Positions 1 through 6,975 of a stretch of DNA of 8,365 nucleotides are shown here, piece by piece; position 1 is the first letter of the stretch, and every line of letters begins with the position of its first letter. Source of the stretch: JBGPIT01 sp041485125 (GTDB lineage Bacteria > Desulfobacterota > Binatia > UTPRO1); assembly GCA_041485125.1 (NCBI GenBank), contig JBGPIT010000227.1:1-8365 (forward strand), in the 5' to 3' direction. The notes under the pieces were generated by a model, which was given only the letters and a program-made list of their open reading frames with translations, ran no database searches and was not told the origin of the DNA. The translations under genes and the position numbers were made by a program.

Positions 1-858
1 ATTCGCACCTTCATCCGGCTGGGCGACGAGCATCCGAAGCGCCACGACCTCTCGTCGCTGCGCCTGCTCGGCACGGTGGGCGAGCCGATCAACCCCGAGG
101 CGTGGATCTGGTACCACCGGGTGATCGGCGGCAAGCGCTGCCCGATCGTCGACACCTGGGGGCAGACGGAGACCGGCGGGATCATGATCACGCCGCTGCC
201 GGCCGCGATCGCCACCAAGCCGGGGTCGTGCACGCTGCCGTTCCCGGGGATCGTGCCCGACGTGGTCACGCGCGAGGGCAAGTCGGTCGGTCCGAATCAG
301 GGCGGCTATCTCGTCATCAAGAAGCCGTGGCCGGGCATGCTGCGAACCGTCTACCGCGATCACGATCGTTACGTGCAGCAGTACTGGAGCCAGCTGCCGG
401 GCATCTACTTCACCGGCGACGGCGCGCGCCGCGACGAGGACGGCTACTTCTGGGTGATGGGGCGCATCGACGACGTGGTGAACGTCTCGGGGCACCGCCT
501 CGGGACGATGGAGGTCGAGAGCGCGCTCGTGAGCCATCCGCGGGTCACCGAGGCCGCCGTGGTCGGGCGGCCGGATGCGATGAAGGGGCAGGCGATCGCG
601 GCGTTCGTGACGGTCGCGGCGGGAGCGAAGCCCGACGATGCGCTGCGCGAGGAGCTGCGCAAGCACGTCGCGCACGAGATCGGGGCCTTCGCCAAGCCGG
701 ACGACATCCGCTTTACCGACTCGCTGCCGAAGACGAGGAGCGGAAAGATCATGCGCCGTCTTCTACGCGACATCGCCGCCGGCAAGGAGAGCGTCGGCGA
801 CACCACGACGCTCGAGGACTACTCGGTGATCGCGAAGCTGCGGGAGAGCGACGAGTAG
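1..858 (+). CDS. acs: Acetyl-CoA synthetase-like acyl-CoA ligase, C-terminal part (5' end outside window)
   Basis: AMP-forming acyl-CoA synthetase: converts a carboxylate, ATP and CoA to acyl-CoA through an acyl-adenylate, in the cytoplasm. The reading frame is open from base 1, so 285 residues are visible of a family length near 650. Local residues 26-29 give the GEPI stretch, 51-60 DTWGQTETGG (adenylate-binding motif), Asp140 the ribose-contacting TGD, 154-166 the hinge motif GRIDDVVNVSGHR, and 246-252 RSGKIMR with Lys249 (bases 745-747), the catalytic lysine that is acetylated in known Acs proteins. The whole C-terminal domain looks intact. Odd point: Acs normally reads DTWWQTE, but here the second Trp is Gly (codon GGG, 160-162), as in medium-chain ligases. 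Apart from this the protein follows acetate-type Acs closely, so the symbol marks the family and the true substrate may be a longer acid. cysS starts 10 bp downstream, suggesting co-transcription. Confidence 0.93.
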   Translation: MRTFIRLGDEHPKRHDLSSLRLLGTVGEPINPEAWIWYHRVIGGKRCPIVDTWGQTETGGIMITPLPAAIATKPGSCTLPFPGIVPDVVTREGKSVGPNQGGYLVIKKPWPGMLRTVYRDHDRYVQQYWSQLPGIYFTGDGARRDEDGYFWVMGRIDDVVNVSGHRLGTMEVESALVSHPRVTEAAVVGRPDAMKGQAIAAFVTVAAGAKPDDALREELRKHVAHEIGAFAKPDDIRFTDSLPKTRSGKIMRRLLRDIAAGKESVGDTTTLEDYSVIAKLRESDE

Positions 859-868
859 CCGCACGACG

Positions 869-2320
869 ATGGCGCTCGCGTTCCACAACACGCTCAGCGG
901 TGTGATCGCGCCGTTCGAGCCGCGTCGCGCCGGCGAGGTCGGCCTCTACGTATGCGGGCCGACCGTCTACGACCGGAGCCACGTCGGCCACGCGCGCTCG
1001 ATCGTCTTCTTCGACACGGTGGTGCGCTACCTGCGTTTTGCCGGCTACCGGGTGACGTTCGTCCGCAACATCACCGACATCGAGGACAAGATCATCAAGC
1101 GCGCGAACGAGGAGGGGATCTCCACCGAGGCGCTCACCGCGCGCTTCATCGCGCTCTTCACGCGCGACGTCGCCGCGCTCGGCTGCGTACAGCCCGACGT
1201 CGAGCCGCGCGCGACCGGCCACATCGCCGAGATGATCGAGCTGGTGCGCGTCCTCGAGGAGCGCGGACTCGCCTACCGCTCGGCGGGCGACGTCTACTTC
1301 GCGGTCGGCAAGCTGCCCGACTACGGCAAGCTCTCGAAGCGGCGGCTCGACGACTTGATGGCGGGCGCGCGGGTGGAGGTCGGCGAGCGCAAGCGCGAGC
1401 CGCTCGACTTCGTGCTGTGGAAGGGCGCGAAGCCCGGCGAGCCGTTCTGGGAGAGCCCGTTCGGACCGGGGCGGCCGGGTTGGCACCTCGAGTGCTCGGC
1501 GATGTCGACCAAGTACCTGGGCCAGCCGTTCGACATTCACGGCGGCGGGGAGGATCTCGTCTTTCCCCATCACGAAAACGAGATCGCGCAGTCGGAGGGG
1601 GCGACGGGGACGCCCTTCGTGCGCTACTGGCTGCACCATGCGTTCGTCCGGATCAACTCGGAGAAGATGTCGAAGTCGCTCGGCAACTTCCTCACGATCG
1701 AGGAGGTGCTGGAGCGTATGCCAGTCGAGGCGTTTCGGCTCTTCTTAGTCTCGACGCATTACCGGAGCCCGATCGATTTCACTGACCAGGGATTGCTCGA
1801 TGCGCAGCGCGCGTCGATGCGGGTGCACGAGACCGCCGCGCGGCTCGAGCAGGCGCTAGGCGATGCGGGCGTCGCGACGCCGACCGACGCCGCTGCGGCG
1901 TTACCCTACCGCAGCGAGTTCGTCGCCGCGATGGACGACGATCTCAACACCGCCCGCGCGGTCGGCGTGCTGTTCGAGGAGATCCGCGAGGTGAACCGCC
2001 TGCTCGACGCCGCGGACGCGGGTACGGCCGCGCATCGCGACGCGCTCGCGGCGCATCACCGCAACCTGGTCGAGCTTGCCGGCGTCCTCGGCGTGCTGCG
2101 GCAGCCGGCGAGCGCGTATCTCGCGAGCGAGAAGCATCGATACCTCGCGTCGACCGGAGTCGATCCCGCCGAGATCGAGCGGCTGATCGGCGAGCGTACG
2201 GCCGCGCGCAAAGCGCGCGACTTCAAGCGCGCCGACGAGATCCGCAACGAGCTACTCGCCCGCGGTGTCGCTCTGAAGGACGGTGCCGACGGCACCTCCT
2301 GGAGTACTATTCAGAGCTGA
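869..2320 (+). CDS. cysS: Cysteinyl-tRNA synthetase
   Basis: Class I aminoacyl-tRNA synthetase that charges tRNA-Cys with cysteine in the cytoplasm. The 483-residue length is close to the bacterial norm (about 460-490). The HIGH-type signature is HVGH at residues 38-41 and the KMSKS loop is exactly KMSKS at 266-270. The four zinc ligands that discriminate cysteine are all present: Cys29, Cys209, His234 and Glu238. A DALR-like helical region covers about residues 345-410, followed by the usual C-terminal stretch with RADEIRNEL near 454-462 and DGTSW near 474-478. The ATG at 869 places Cys29 and HVGH at the usual distances, so the start is trusted although no strong Shine-Dalgarno is visible. 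The acs-like stop lies 10 bp upstream, so translation may be coupled. The last 14 bp overlap the convergent HNH gene. Confidence 0.97.
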   Translation: MALAFHNTLSGVIAPFEPRRAGEVGLYVCGPTVYDRSHVGHARSIVFFDTVVRYLRFAGYRVTFVRNITDIEDKIIKRANEEGISTEALTARFIALFTRDVAALGCVQPDVEPRATGHIAEMIELVRVLEERGLAYRSAGDVYFAVGKLPDYGKLSKRRLDDLMAGARVEVGERKREPLDFVLWKGAKPGEPFWESPFGPGRPGWHLECSAMSTKYLGQPFDIHGGGEDLVFPHHENEIAQSEGATGTPFVRYWLHHAFVRINSEKMSKSLGNFLTIEEVLERMPVEAFRLFLVSTHYRSPIDFTDQGLLDAQRASMRVHETAARLEQALGDAGVATPTDAAAALPYRSEFVAAMDDDLNTARAVGVLFEEIREVNRLLDAADAGTAAHRDALAAHHRNLVELAGVLGVLRQPASAYLASEKHRYLASTGVDPAEIERLIGERTAARKARDFKRADEIRNELLARGVALKDGADGTSWSTIQS

Positions 2321-4088
2321 CAGAGCTGACCGCGTTCGCCGCGGCGCTTCGCTTCACATAAGTGTCGCCCAGCAGCTCGAGGAACGGCGGTCGCCTGCGC
2401 GCGATTCCGAGCTGCCAATGGATCGCGTGCGGCGCGTGACCGGACGCCGCGATGAATCCCGCGTGGACGCCGTGCAAATGGTGACCGGCGCAGACGGTCG
2501 TTCTGTTATCCTGTGCGTTGTTCCCGCCGCGCGAACGCCACTGGAGGTGGTGATCGTGCAGGGTGCTGCGCGAGTTGCAGGCAGGAACCGTGCATCGCCA
2601 CCCGTCGCGTTCGAAGATGGGATCACGATGCCGGGGTTGCGCGAGCCATTCGACGCGCGCGTGATCGATCAAGCGTTCGAAGGCGCGCCAATCCGGCTCG
2701 CCGGCAACTCTGAATGCGCTGATCGCGCTGCGAAACAGCGCAACGACCGAACGCGGGCCGACGAAAGTGACCGTTGCGACGCAGTCCTCCCACGGACCGG
2801 GCGCACGCATTTGGCGCTCGGGTCGAGGTAGCGGCGATCCGAGCGCCGGCGGTGCAATCGGTGACCACCGAGTCGCTGCGTCGCGGACGTCCAGTGCCCA
2901 ATTCACCTCGTCCCAGAGCCGCCGCAGGGTGACGTCGCCGGAGCGCTGCAGCCACGCGTGGGCGACAGGCTCGTCGACAATTGGCGCGAGCGCCAATGCT
3001 TGCAGCGCGGAGAGCTCTCCGTCGCGATACGCGTCCATGAGCGCCGGGGTGCGCCAGGTGTGTCGTTCGACCGCGACGAGCATTCGCGCTTTTGCGGTGG
3101 AGATGCCGAGCCGCTCACGGACGTACTCTTCACGCGAGGAGAAACCCATGAGGAGGTACAGCCTGAGATCGAAGCAGAGGCGGAGGAGGCGCCCGATCTG
3201 CCAATCGACGCTGCGCATGCAGCGGACCACCGCGCGCAGGCGCGCGTCGAGCGTAGCGGCATCGAGCTCGGCGAGGCCCTGCGCGAGAGCCGTGACGTCC
3301 TCGGGGATGGCCTCGCGAACGACGTTCCAATCGAGTGCCGGGAAACGGTCTTCTGCCGTGCCGAAACATGTGTCGCCGGCGCCCGAGTGCGGTGTGTCCG
3401 AGCATGGCGCGCCCGAGTGTGGGGCGCCCGAGATCCCCTCGCCGGCGATCGCTTCGGCGGCGCGCCACATCGGGATGCGCGCTCCGGACATCCGTCCGGC
3501 GAGCTCGACGACGTGGCGCCACGCAGCACGTACGCGCCGCGGGCACCGAATGGTGAACCGGACCATCGGCTCGCCATCGATCGTGTCGTCGTCGTCGCAG
3601 GCATCTGCCGAGGAGGCGGGCTCATCGGGACCGCGTTCCTTCGTCTTCGATCGGATTCGCGCGGCCAGTGCGCGGACGGTTCGACCGTCGGCTTCGGCGA
3701 GCCACTCGAGCTCGTCGGCGGCGGACGCGACGGCGCTCAGGAGGCGGACTTTCGTCCAGGACAACTTGCCCCATCGAAACGCTGCGGCGACGTGGGGCAG
3801 GCCGTCGAGAGCGGTGACGGTGCGCGCGGACTCTTGCAGCTCACGAGCCGACCACCCGAGGCGCTCACGCGTGTAGTCGCCGACACGCACGAACCCGAGA
3901 CGATGGTGCGCGCGCCGGTCGAGGAACTCACGCGCGACCGCCCCGGCAATCAGCCGACAACGCGACTCCTGCGACGCGAGCCGCCGGAGCGCGTCATCGA
4001 TGGCGAGAGCGCAGTCGCCGCGATCGACGTTTGGCAGCTCGTCCTTTGCCGGACGTTCCAGAAGACCCGCGGGAACAACCCACGCCAT
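2307..4088 (-). CDS. HNH endonuclease domain protein with duplicated N-terminal repeat domain
   Basis: 593-residue protein ending in a zinc-bound HNH (beta-beta-alpha-metal) nuclease domain, residues about 484-545. Likely metal-binding pairs are Cys499/Cys504 and Cys533/His536, with catalytic-type Asp512-His513-His514, Asn527 and His536-His537. The rest resembles the helical regions placed before HNH domains in actinobacterial 13E12/DUF222-like and deltaproteobacterial HNH proteins (family recollection). Two copies of a roughly 120-residue unit lie at residues 27-147 and 277-397, separated by an acidic linker (about 150-172) and a short pentapeptide repeat (219-238). The frame is open up to 4148, but ATG at 4088 is chosen because a GAGGTG Shine-Dalgarno lies 5 nt before it and a promoter lies just upstream. 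It stands alone on its strand, convergent with cysS. No methylase, integrase or toxin partner is adjacent, so its biological role (mobile-element nuclease, DNA repair, defence) is unknown. Confidence 0.88.
   Translation of the reverse strand: MAWVVPAGLLERPAKDELPNVDRGDCALAIDDALRRLASQESRCRLIAGAVAREFLDRRAHHRLGFVRVGDYTRERLGWSARELQESARTVTALDGLPHVAAAFRWGKLSWTKVRLLSAVASAADELEWLAEADGRTVRALAARIRSKTKERGPDEPASSADACDDDDTIDGEPMVRFTIRCPRRVRAAWRHVVELAGRMSGARIPMWRAAEAIAGEGISGAPHSGAPCSDTPHSGAGDTCFGTAEDRFPALDWNVVREAIPEDVTALAQGLAELDAATLDARLRAVVRCMRSVDWQIGRLLRLCFDLRLYLLMGFSSREEYVRERLGISTAKARMLVAVERHTWRTPALMDAYRDGELSALQALALAPIVDEPVAHAWLQRSGDVTLRRLWDEVNWALDVRDAATRWSPIAPPALGSPLPRPERQMRAPGPWEDCVATVTFVGPRSVVALFRSAISAFRVAGEPDWRAFERLIDHARVEWLAQPRHRDPIFERDGWRCTVPACNSRSTLHDHHLQWRSRGGNNAQDNRTTVCAGHHLHGVHAGFIAASGHAPHAIHWQLGIARRRPPFLELLGDTYVKRSAAANAVSSVSSE
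2312..2329. repeat. 9-bp perfect tandem duplication at the cysS / HNH gene junction
   Basis: CAGAGCTGA occurs twice back to back. The first copy contains the cysS TGA stop (2318-2320). On the minus strand the same bases encode the repeated Val-Ser-Ser near the C-terminus of the HNH protein (AVSSVSSE). Confidence 0.8.
2898..3260 (-). repeat. Second copy of the internal protein repeat in the HNH protein
   Basis: Codes residues 277-397. Conserved against the first copy at a constant offset of 250 residues with no gap: Gly299, Gly315-Phe316, Tyr322, Arg324 to Gly328 (RERLG), Ser330, Pro348, Arg355, Gly357, Leu359-Ser360, Trp379-Leu380, Thr387, Arg389, Leu391. This is a protein-level duplication; the DNA has diverged. 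Confidence 0.75.
3375..3434 (-). repeat. 15-bp tandem repeat coding a Pro/Ser/Gly pentapeptide (4 imperfect units)
   Basis: On the plus strand the unit starting GCCCGAGTG recurs every 15 bp at about 3381, 3396, 3411 and 3426. It encodes the pentapeptides ISGAP, HSGAP, CSDTP and HSGAG (residues 219-238) of the HNH protein, in the linker between the two large repeats. The length is a multiple of three, so copy-number change would keep the frame. It is probably a flexible linker grown by slippage. Confidence 0.75.
3648..4010 (-). repeat. First copy of the internal protein repeat in the HNH protein
   Basis: Codes residues 27-147. Matches the second copy at Gly49, Gly65-Phe66, Tyr72, RERLG 74-78, Ser80, Pro98, Arg105, Gly107, Leu109-Ser110, Trp129-Leu130, Thr137, Arg139 and Leu141. 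The shared pattern GF-x5-Y-x-RERLG-x-S followed by a G-x-LS turn looks like a repeated helical unit, perhaps DNA-contacting. Confidence 0.75.
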
Positions 4089-4093
4089 GAAAG

Positions 4094-4099
4094 CACCTC
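4094..4099 (-). promoter_or_regulatory. Shine-Dalgarno site that fixes the HNH gene start
   Basis: The minus strand reads GAGGTG, 5 nt before the ATG at 4088. It overlaps a short inverted repeat, CCTCG-4 nt-CGAGG (4096-4109), so the site could fold into a small hairpin in the mRNA. This argues against the upstream in-frame ATG at 4148, which would add 20 atypical residues. Confidence 0.65.
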
Positions 4100-4112
4100 G
4101 TATTCGAGGCGA

Positions 4113-4142
4113 AGAATAGACGAAAGAACATCGACTCGTCAA
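4113..4142 (-). promoter_or_regulatory. Sigma-70-type promoter for the HNH gene
   Basis: On the minus strand TTGACG (4137-4142) matches the -35 consensus at 5 of 6 positions and TATTCT (4113-4118) matches the -10 at 4 of 6, with an 18-bp spacer. Transcription would begin near 4106, giving a leader of about 18 nt that just contains the Shine-Dalgarno site. The position relative to the gene supports it; the match alone could be chance. Confidence 0.5.
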
Positions 4143-4510
4143 GCGCATTCACATCTAACGCATAGACATATACATATACGAAATGGATATATTCTACCCA
4201 CCGCGCGGAGTGCGCAACGCGGCGGACGGATTGGGCGCGCGGAGACGACTGCGGACACCGACCGTCGCAGCCGGTCTCACGCCGACGCCGCGAATGAATC
4301 GCGAGGGGGCCCCTAAGTTCGCGACCCGCGCTGCGCACGACTACGCACGGCCTACGCAAATACCCGTAGACGATGACCATTAACCCAATGAATTGCCCTC
4401 CTTCGGCGCGCCGCGTTGTCAGTTCCACCTAAGACTGATACGTCCGGCAAAACCCCCCGGGTTCGCGCGACCGAATCCACAATTCGCACGTCTTCGCGCC
4501 TGACGTTTCC
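4143..4510. other. Intergenic region with AT-rich patch upstream of the radical SAM gene
   Basis: No gene is supported here. Bases about 4141-4197 are strikingly AT-rich for this genome and contain the tandem ACATAT ACATAT AC (4166-4179), a plausible DNA-melting or regulator-binding stretch. Further on are a GGGGGCCCC palindrome near 4305-4313, two direct copies of CTACGCA (4341-4347 and 4352-4358) spaced 11 bp with a partial inverted copy (CCCGTAG, 4363-4369), and AACCC-3 nt-GGGTT at 4451-4463. A weak -35-like TTGTCA sits at 4416-4421, without a convincing -10. I looked for conserved cobalamin riboswitch elements, because the next gene is a B12-type enzyme, and did not find them. Confidence 0.5.
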
Positions 4511-4522
4511 AAGGAGGGACCC

Positions 4523-6142
4523 ATGCGCGTGTTTCTGATCCACGTTCGAGATCCGCAATTCTATGCGCTGCCGGCGACGACCCGGGCGGCGAACGGAAAC
4601 ATTCGCCTGATGGGCTTCCCGCCGATCGGGATCATGTCGCTCTCGGCGGTCCTCAAAGAGGCCGGCCACGAGTGCGTGATGTTCGATCAAGCGAATCCCG
4701 ACACGCCGACCGAGGTCATCATCGACGAGATCCGCCGCCAGCAGCCGGCGCTGGTCGGCCTCTCGTTCCTCAGCACGACGAGCTACCCGTACGCGAAGAT
4801 CCTCGCGCGTCAGATCCGCGCCGTCGATTCGACCGTCAAGCTGGCGTTCGGCGGCGTCTTCGCGACGCTCAACGCGCCGCTCGTGAAGTTGCAGTGTCCC
4901 GAGGTCGACTTCGTGTGCCGCGGCGACGGCGAGCAGCTGATCCTCGATTTGACGGCGCAGATCGACGATCCCGCGACCGTCGCCGGCCTGACGTGGATGA
5001 AGGACGGCGCGGTCGTCCAGAACCCCGGCCGCCCGATCGAGCGTCATCTCGATCAATGGCCCTTCCCCGACCGCGAGAGTCTGAAGCTCGACTTCATCGA
5101 GTCGATGCCGCTCGACGTCCCGGCGGTGCTCTCGATGGAACGCTTCACGACCATGCAGACCTCGCGCGGCTGCCCGTGGCCGTGCGTCTTCTGCGACATC
5201 CCGATCTTCAATGAAGGGAAATGGCGGTCGCGCAGCGCCGAGCACGTCGTCGCCGAGTTCAAGCACCTGCAAGCGCACGGCTACGGCTCGGTCTACTTCG
5301 TCGACGATCATTTCCTCCTGCAGCCGAAGCGCATCGAGGCGATCTGCCGCGGGATCAATGAGGCGGGGGTCGAGATTCAGTGGGGCTGCGAGGGCCGCGT
5401 CGACTCCGTCGCGCAGCATCTCTTTCCGGCGATGGCGAAGGCGCATTGCCGAACGATCATGTTCGGCGTCGAGAGCGGCAGTCAGAACGTCCTCGACCGG
5501 CTCAACAAGGAGCAGACGCTGGAGGAGGTCGAGACCGCCGTCGTCAACGCCAAGCAAGCCGGCATCGAGATCGTGCACGGCTTCTTCGTGGTCGGCACGC
5601 CCGACGAGACCGAGGAGGACATGGCGTCGACCTTCGACTTCGCGGCGCGCCTGCCGCTCGACACCTTCGCCTTCAATCGGCTCTGCGTCTACCGCGGCAC
5701 GCCGCTCTGGCAGGAGTACGTGAAGCGCGGCTTGGTCGACGATGCCGTCGATTGGTACAAGTACTTCAAGTGCTCGGAGATCGATCCGACCTGTCTCCCC
5801 GGTGAGAGGATCAACGCGATCCGGACCGCCGGCCTGAAGCGTCTCTTCCGCTACAAGGTCACGCACCACCCCGCGCAGACCTGGCGCCTGCTGCGGCGCT
5901 TCTTGCGTTTCATGCGCCTGCGCGACGTGCTGTACCTGATCGTGAAGCCGTTCCTCGGCGAGACGCGGGGCCCGACCAAGAACGAGGTGCTGAGCCGCGC
6001 CGTCGAGCACGGCGCCTTGAAGGACGCCGCCGCGAATCTCACCCAGGTGACCGACGAGCACCTCGCGGAGGTCATGCGGAGCTCACGCGCCGAGCGGCTG
6101 CGCGTCGAGCGCGACACCGGCGTCGACGCGATCGCGTCGTAG
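4523..6142 (+). CDS. B12-binding-domain radical SAM protein of unknown substrate
   Basis: 539-residue enzyme of the cobalamin-binding radical SAM class. Residues about 25-150 form the Rossmann-like B12-binding-type domain: GFPPIGIMSLSAVLKEAGHE at 31-50, and the FVCRGDGE strand-turn at 130-137. The DxHxxG cobalamin-ligand motif is absent, as is common in this class. The radical SAM core spans about 205-420. Cys217, Cys221 and Cys224 (CxxxCxxC) bind the 4Fe-4S cluster, and GVESGSQ at 315-321 is the conserved strand near the SAM site. Residues 430-539 form a helical C-terminal extension. Relatives methylate or rearrange lipids, bacteriochlorophyll precursors, hopanoids or antibiotics; the sequence does not identify the substrate. 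A strong AAGGAGG (4511-4517) lies 5 nt before the ATG, supporting this start and good expression. It is monocistronic as seen here, convergent with the DUF3108 gene. Confidence 0.9.
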   Translation: MRVFLIHVRDPQFYALPATTRAANGNIRLMGFPPIGIMSLSAVLKEAGHECVMFDQANPDTPTEVIIDEIRRQQPALVGLSFLSTTSYPYAKILARQIRAVDSTVKLAFGGVFATLNAPLVKLQCPEVDFVCRGDGEQLILDLTAQIDDPATVAGLTWMKDGAVVQNPGRPIERHLDQWPFPDRESLKLDFIESMPLDVPAVLSMERFTTMQTSRGCPWPCVFCDIPIFNEGKWRSRSAEHVVAEFKHLQAHGYGSVYFVDDHFLLQPKRIEAICRGINEAGVEIQWGCEGRVDSVAQHLFPAMAKAHCRTIMFGVESGSQNVLDRLNKEQTLEEVETAVVNAKQAGIEIVHGFFVVGTPDETEEDMASTFDFAARLPLDTFAFNRLCVYRGTPLWQEYVKRGLVDDAVDWYKYFKCSEIDPTCLPGERINAIRTAGLKRLFRYKVTHHPAQTWRLLRRFLRFMRLRDVLYLIVKPFLGETRGPTKNEVLSRAVEHGALKDAAANLTQVTDEHLAEVMRSSRAERLRVERDTGVDAIAS

Positions 6143-6156
6143 CCGCGGCGACGACA

Positions 6157-6176
6157 CGGGCGCGAGGCGCGTCCCG
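6157..6176. terminator. GC hairpin between convergent genes
   Basis: CGGGCGCG and CGCG-T-CCCG can pair with eight GC pairs, one bulged T (6172) and an AGG loop. It lies in the 35-bp gap between the radical SAM stop and the DUF3108 stop, so it could end transcription from both sides. No T-tract follows, hence modest confidence. Confidence 0.35.
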
Positions 6177-6177
6177 G

Positions 6178-6975
6178 CTAACCGGAGACGTCGGGAAGCG
6201 ACGTCGCGTTCTGCGCCGGCGATCCGCCGCGGCCGACGAGCTCGACGACGACCCAGCCCCAGTAGGTCTCGCTCTGCATCCGGAGCGGCAACCGTTCCGG
6301 ACCCGACGAGACCCACAGGATCGCCTCCTGCAGCCGCGAGCTCTCGTCATCGTCGAGGCGGAGTCCGAGGCGGAGCTTGCGTGATCGCCACGAGCGCCCG
6401 ATCATCACGATCGACTCGTCGCCCGCCGGCGCGACCTTGATCTCGTAAGTCTTGGTGCCGCTGAAGACGCGGTAGGTCTCGGGGCCGCGCAGCTCGGGCC
6501 CACGCGTGCGGATCAGATAGGCGAGGCTCGCGGGATCGTGGACGTCGCGCTCGAGCGGGACCGTCGCCATCTTCGGCGGCCGGCCGCGCTTCTGATGCGA
6601 TCCGACCAGGACGCCGCGCCCCGTGTCGGTCGTGATCGACGTCTCGCGGCGGCGGTCGTTCTCGTGCTGGCGGAGGACGAAGCGCTTGGGCGCGATCGGC
6701 GCGGTCGCGACGGTCGCTTCGAAGCCGTCGCGCATGCGCCACAGGAGATCGAGGTAATCGTTCGTCTCGGCGCGGCCGTCGAGCGCGACACTGCCGCCCT
6801 CGCGCGGCTCCGGGACGATCGAGAGCTCGGCGCGCGCGACCGGTACGTCGTTCCACGTCACCTGATAGCGCAGGTGCTCGGCCGTCATCGCGGACGACCG
6901 GCGCGGCACGGGCCCCGGCCGCTTCGCGTCGACCAGCGAAGCGGAGCTGCCGAGGAGGACGAGCGCGATCGTCAG
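6178..6975 (-). CDS. DUF3108-type exported protein (start codon uncertain)
   Basis: Predicted exported envelope protein of the DUF3108 type; function unknown. Family-like traits include the opening strand LRYQVTWNDVPVARAEL, the WRMRDGFEA stretch, the central ETYRVFSGTKTYEIKV segment and the C-terminal WVSSGPERLPLRM block ending in an EL strand, a beta-rich pattern. The frame is open from 7017, and bases 6995-6930 encode RKGARAAALTIALVLLGSSA and then SLVDA, a convincing signal peptide with a V-D-A cleavage site. Yet no ATG, GTG or TTG lies in this part. The first usual start is GTG at 6909, after the signal peptide. I set the start at a CTG (6975), the only near-cognate CTG before the hydrophobic core, but it would lose the positively charged n-region. 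The small secreted gene ends 28 bp upstream of this CTG, so the pair is probably one operon with coupled translation. Confidence 0.72.
   Translation of the reverse strand: MTIALVLLGSSASLVDAKRPGPVPRRSSAMTAEHLRYQVTWNDVPVARAELSIVPEPREGGSVALDGRAETNDYLDLLWRMRDGFEATVATAPIAPKRFVLRQHENDRRRETSITTDTGRGVLVGSHQKRGRPPKMATVPLERDVHDPASLAYLIRTRGPELRGPETYRVFSGTKTYEIKVAPAGDESIVMIGRSWRSRKLRLGLRLDDDESSRLQEAILWVSSGPERLPLRMQSETYWGWVVVELVGRGGSPAQNATSLPDVSG

Noticed and set aside
749..1639. 296-residue minus-strand frame opposite acs/cysS
   Set aside because: Overlaps two clear genes and shows shadow-type composition.
2307..4088. HNH gene as part of a homing intron, intein or restriction-modification system
   Set aside because: No splice motifs, no interrupted host gene and no methyltransferase neighbour; cysS is intact beside it.
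2767..4316. Two long plus-strand frames (2767-3876 and 2958-4316) opposite the HNH gene
   Set aside because: Arg/Ser/Ala-rich shadow translations without domains; the minus strand encodes a recognisable HNH domain and a duplicated region, with promoter and ribosome site.
3994..4428. 144-residue minus-strand frame spanning the HNH gene start and the intergenic region
   Set aside because: Overlaps the HNH coding region in another frame, has no ribosome site, and its translation changes character across the AT-rich patch.
4143..4522. Cobalamin riboswitch before the B12-type radical SAM gene
   Set aside because: The conserved B12-box and core elements could not be found in the leader.
4352..6061. 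569-residue open frame on the minus strand opposite the radical SAM gene
   Set aside because: It is the antisense shadow of a well-conserved gene. Its translation is Arg/Asp/Leu/Val-rich low-complexity with no recognisable motif, as expected from high-GC DNA.
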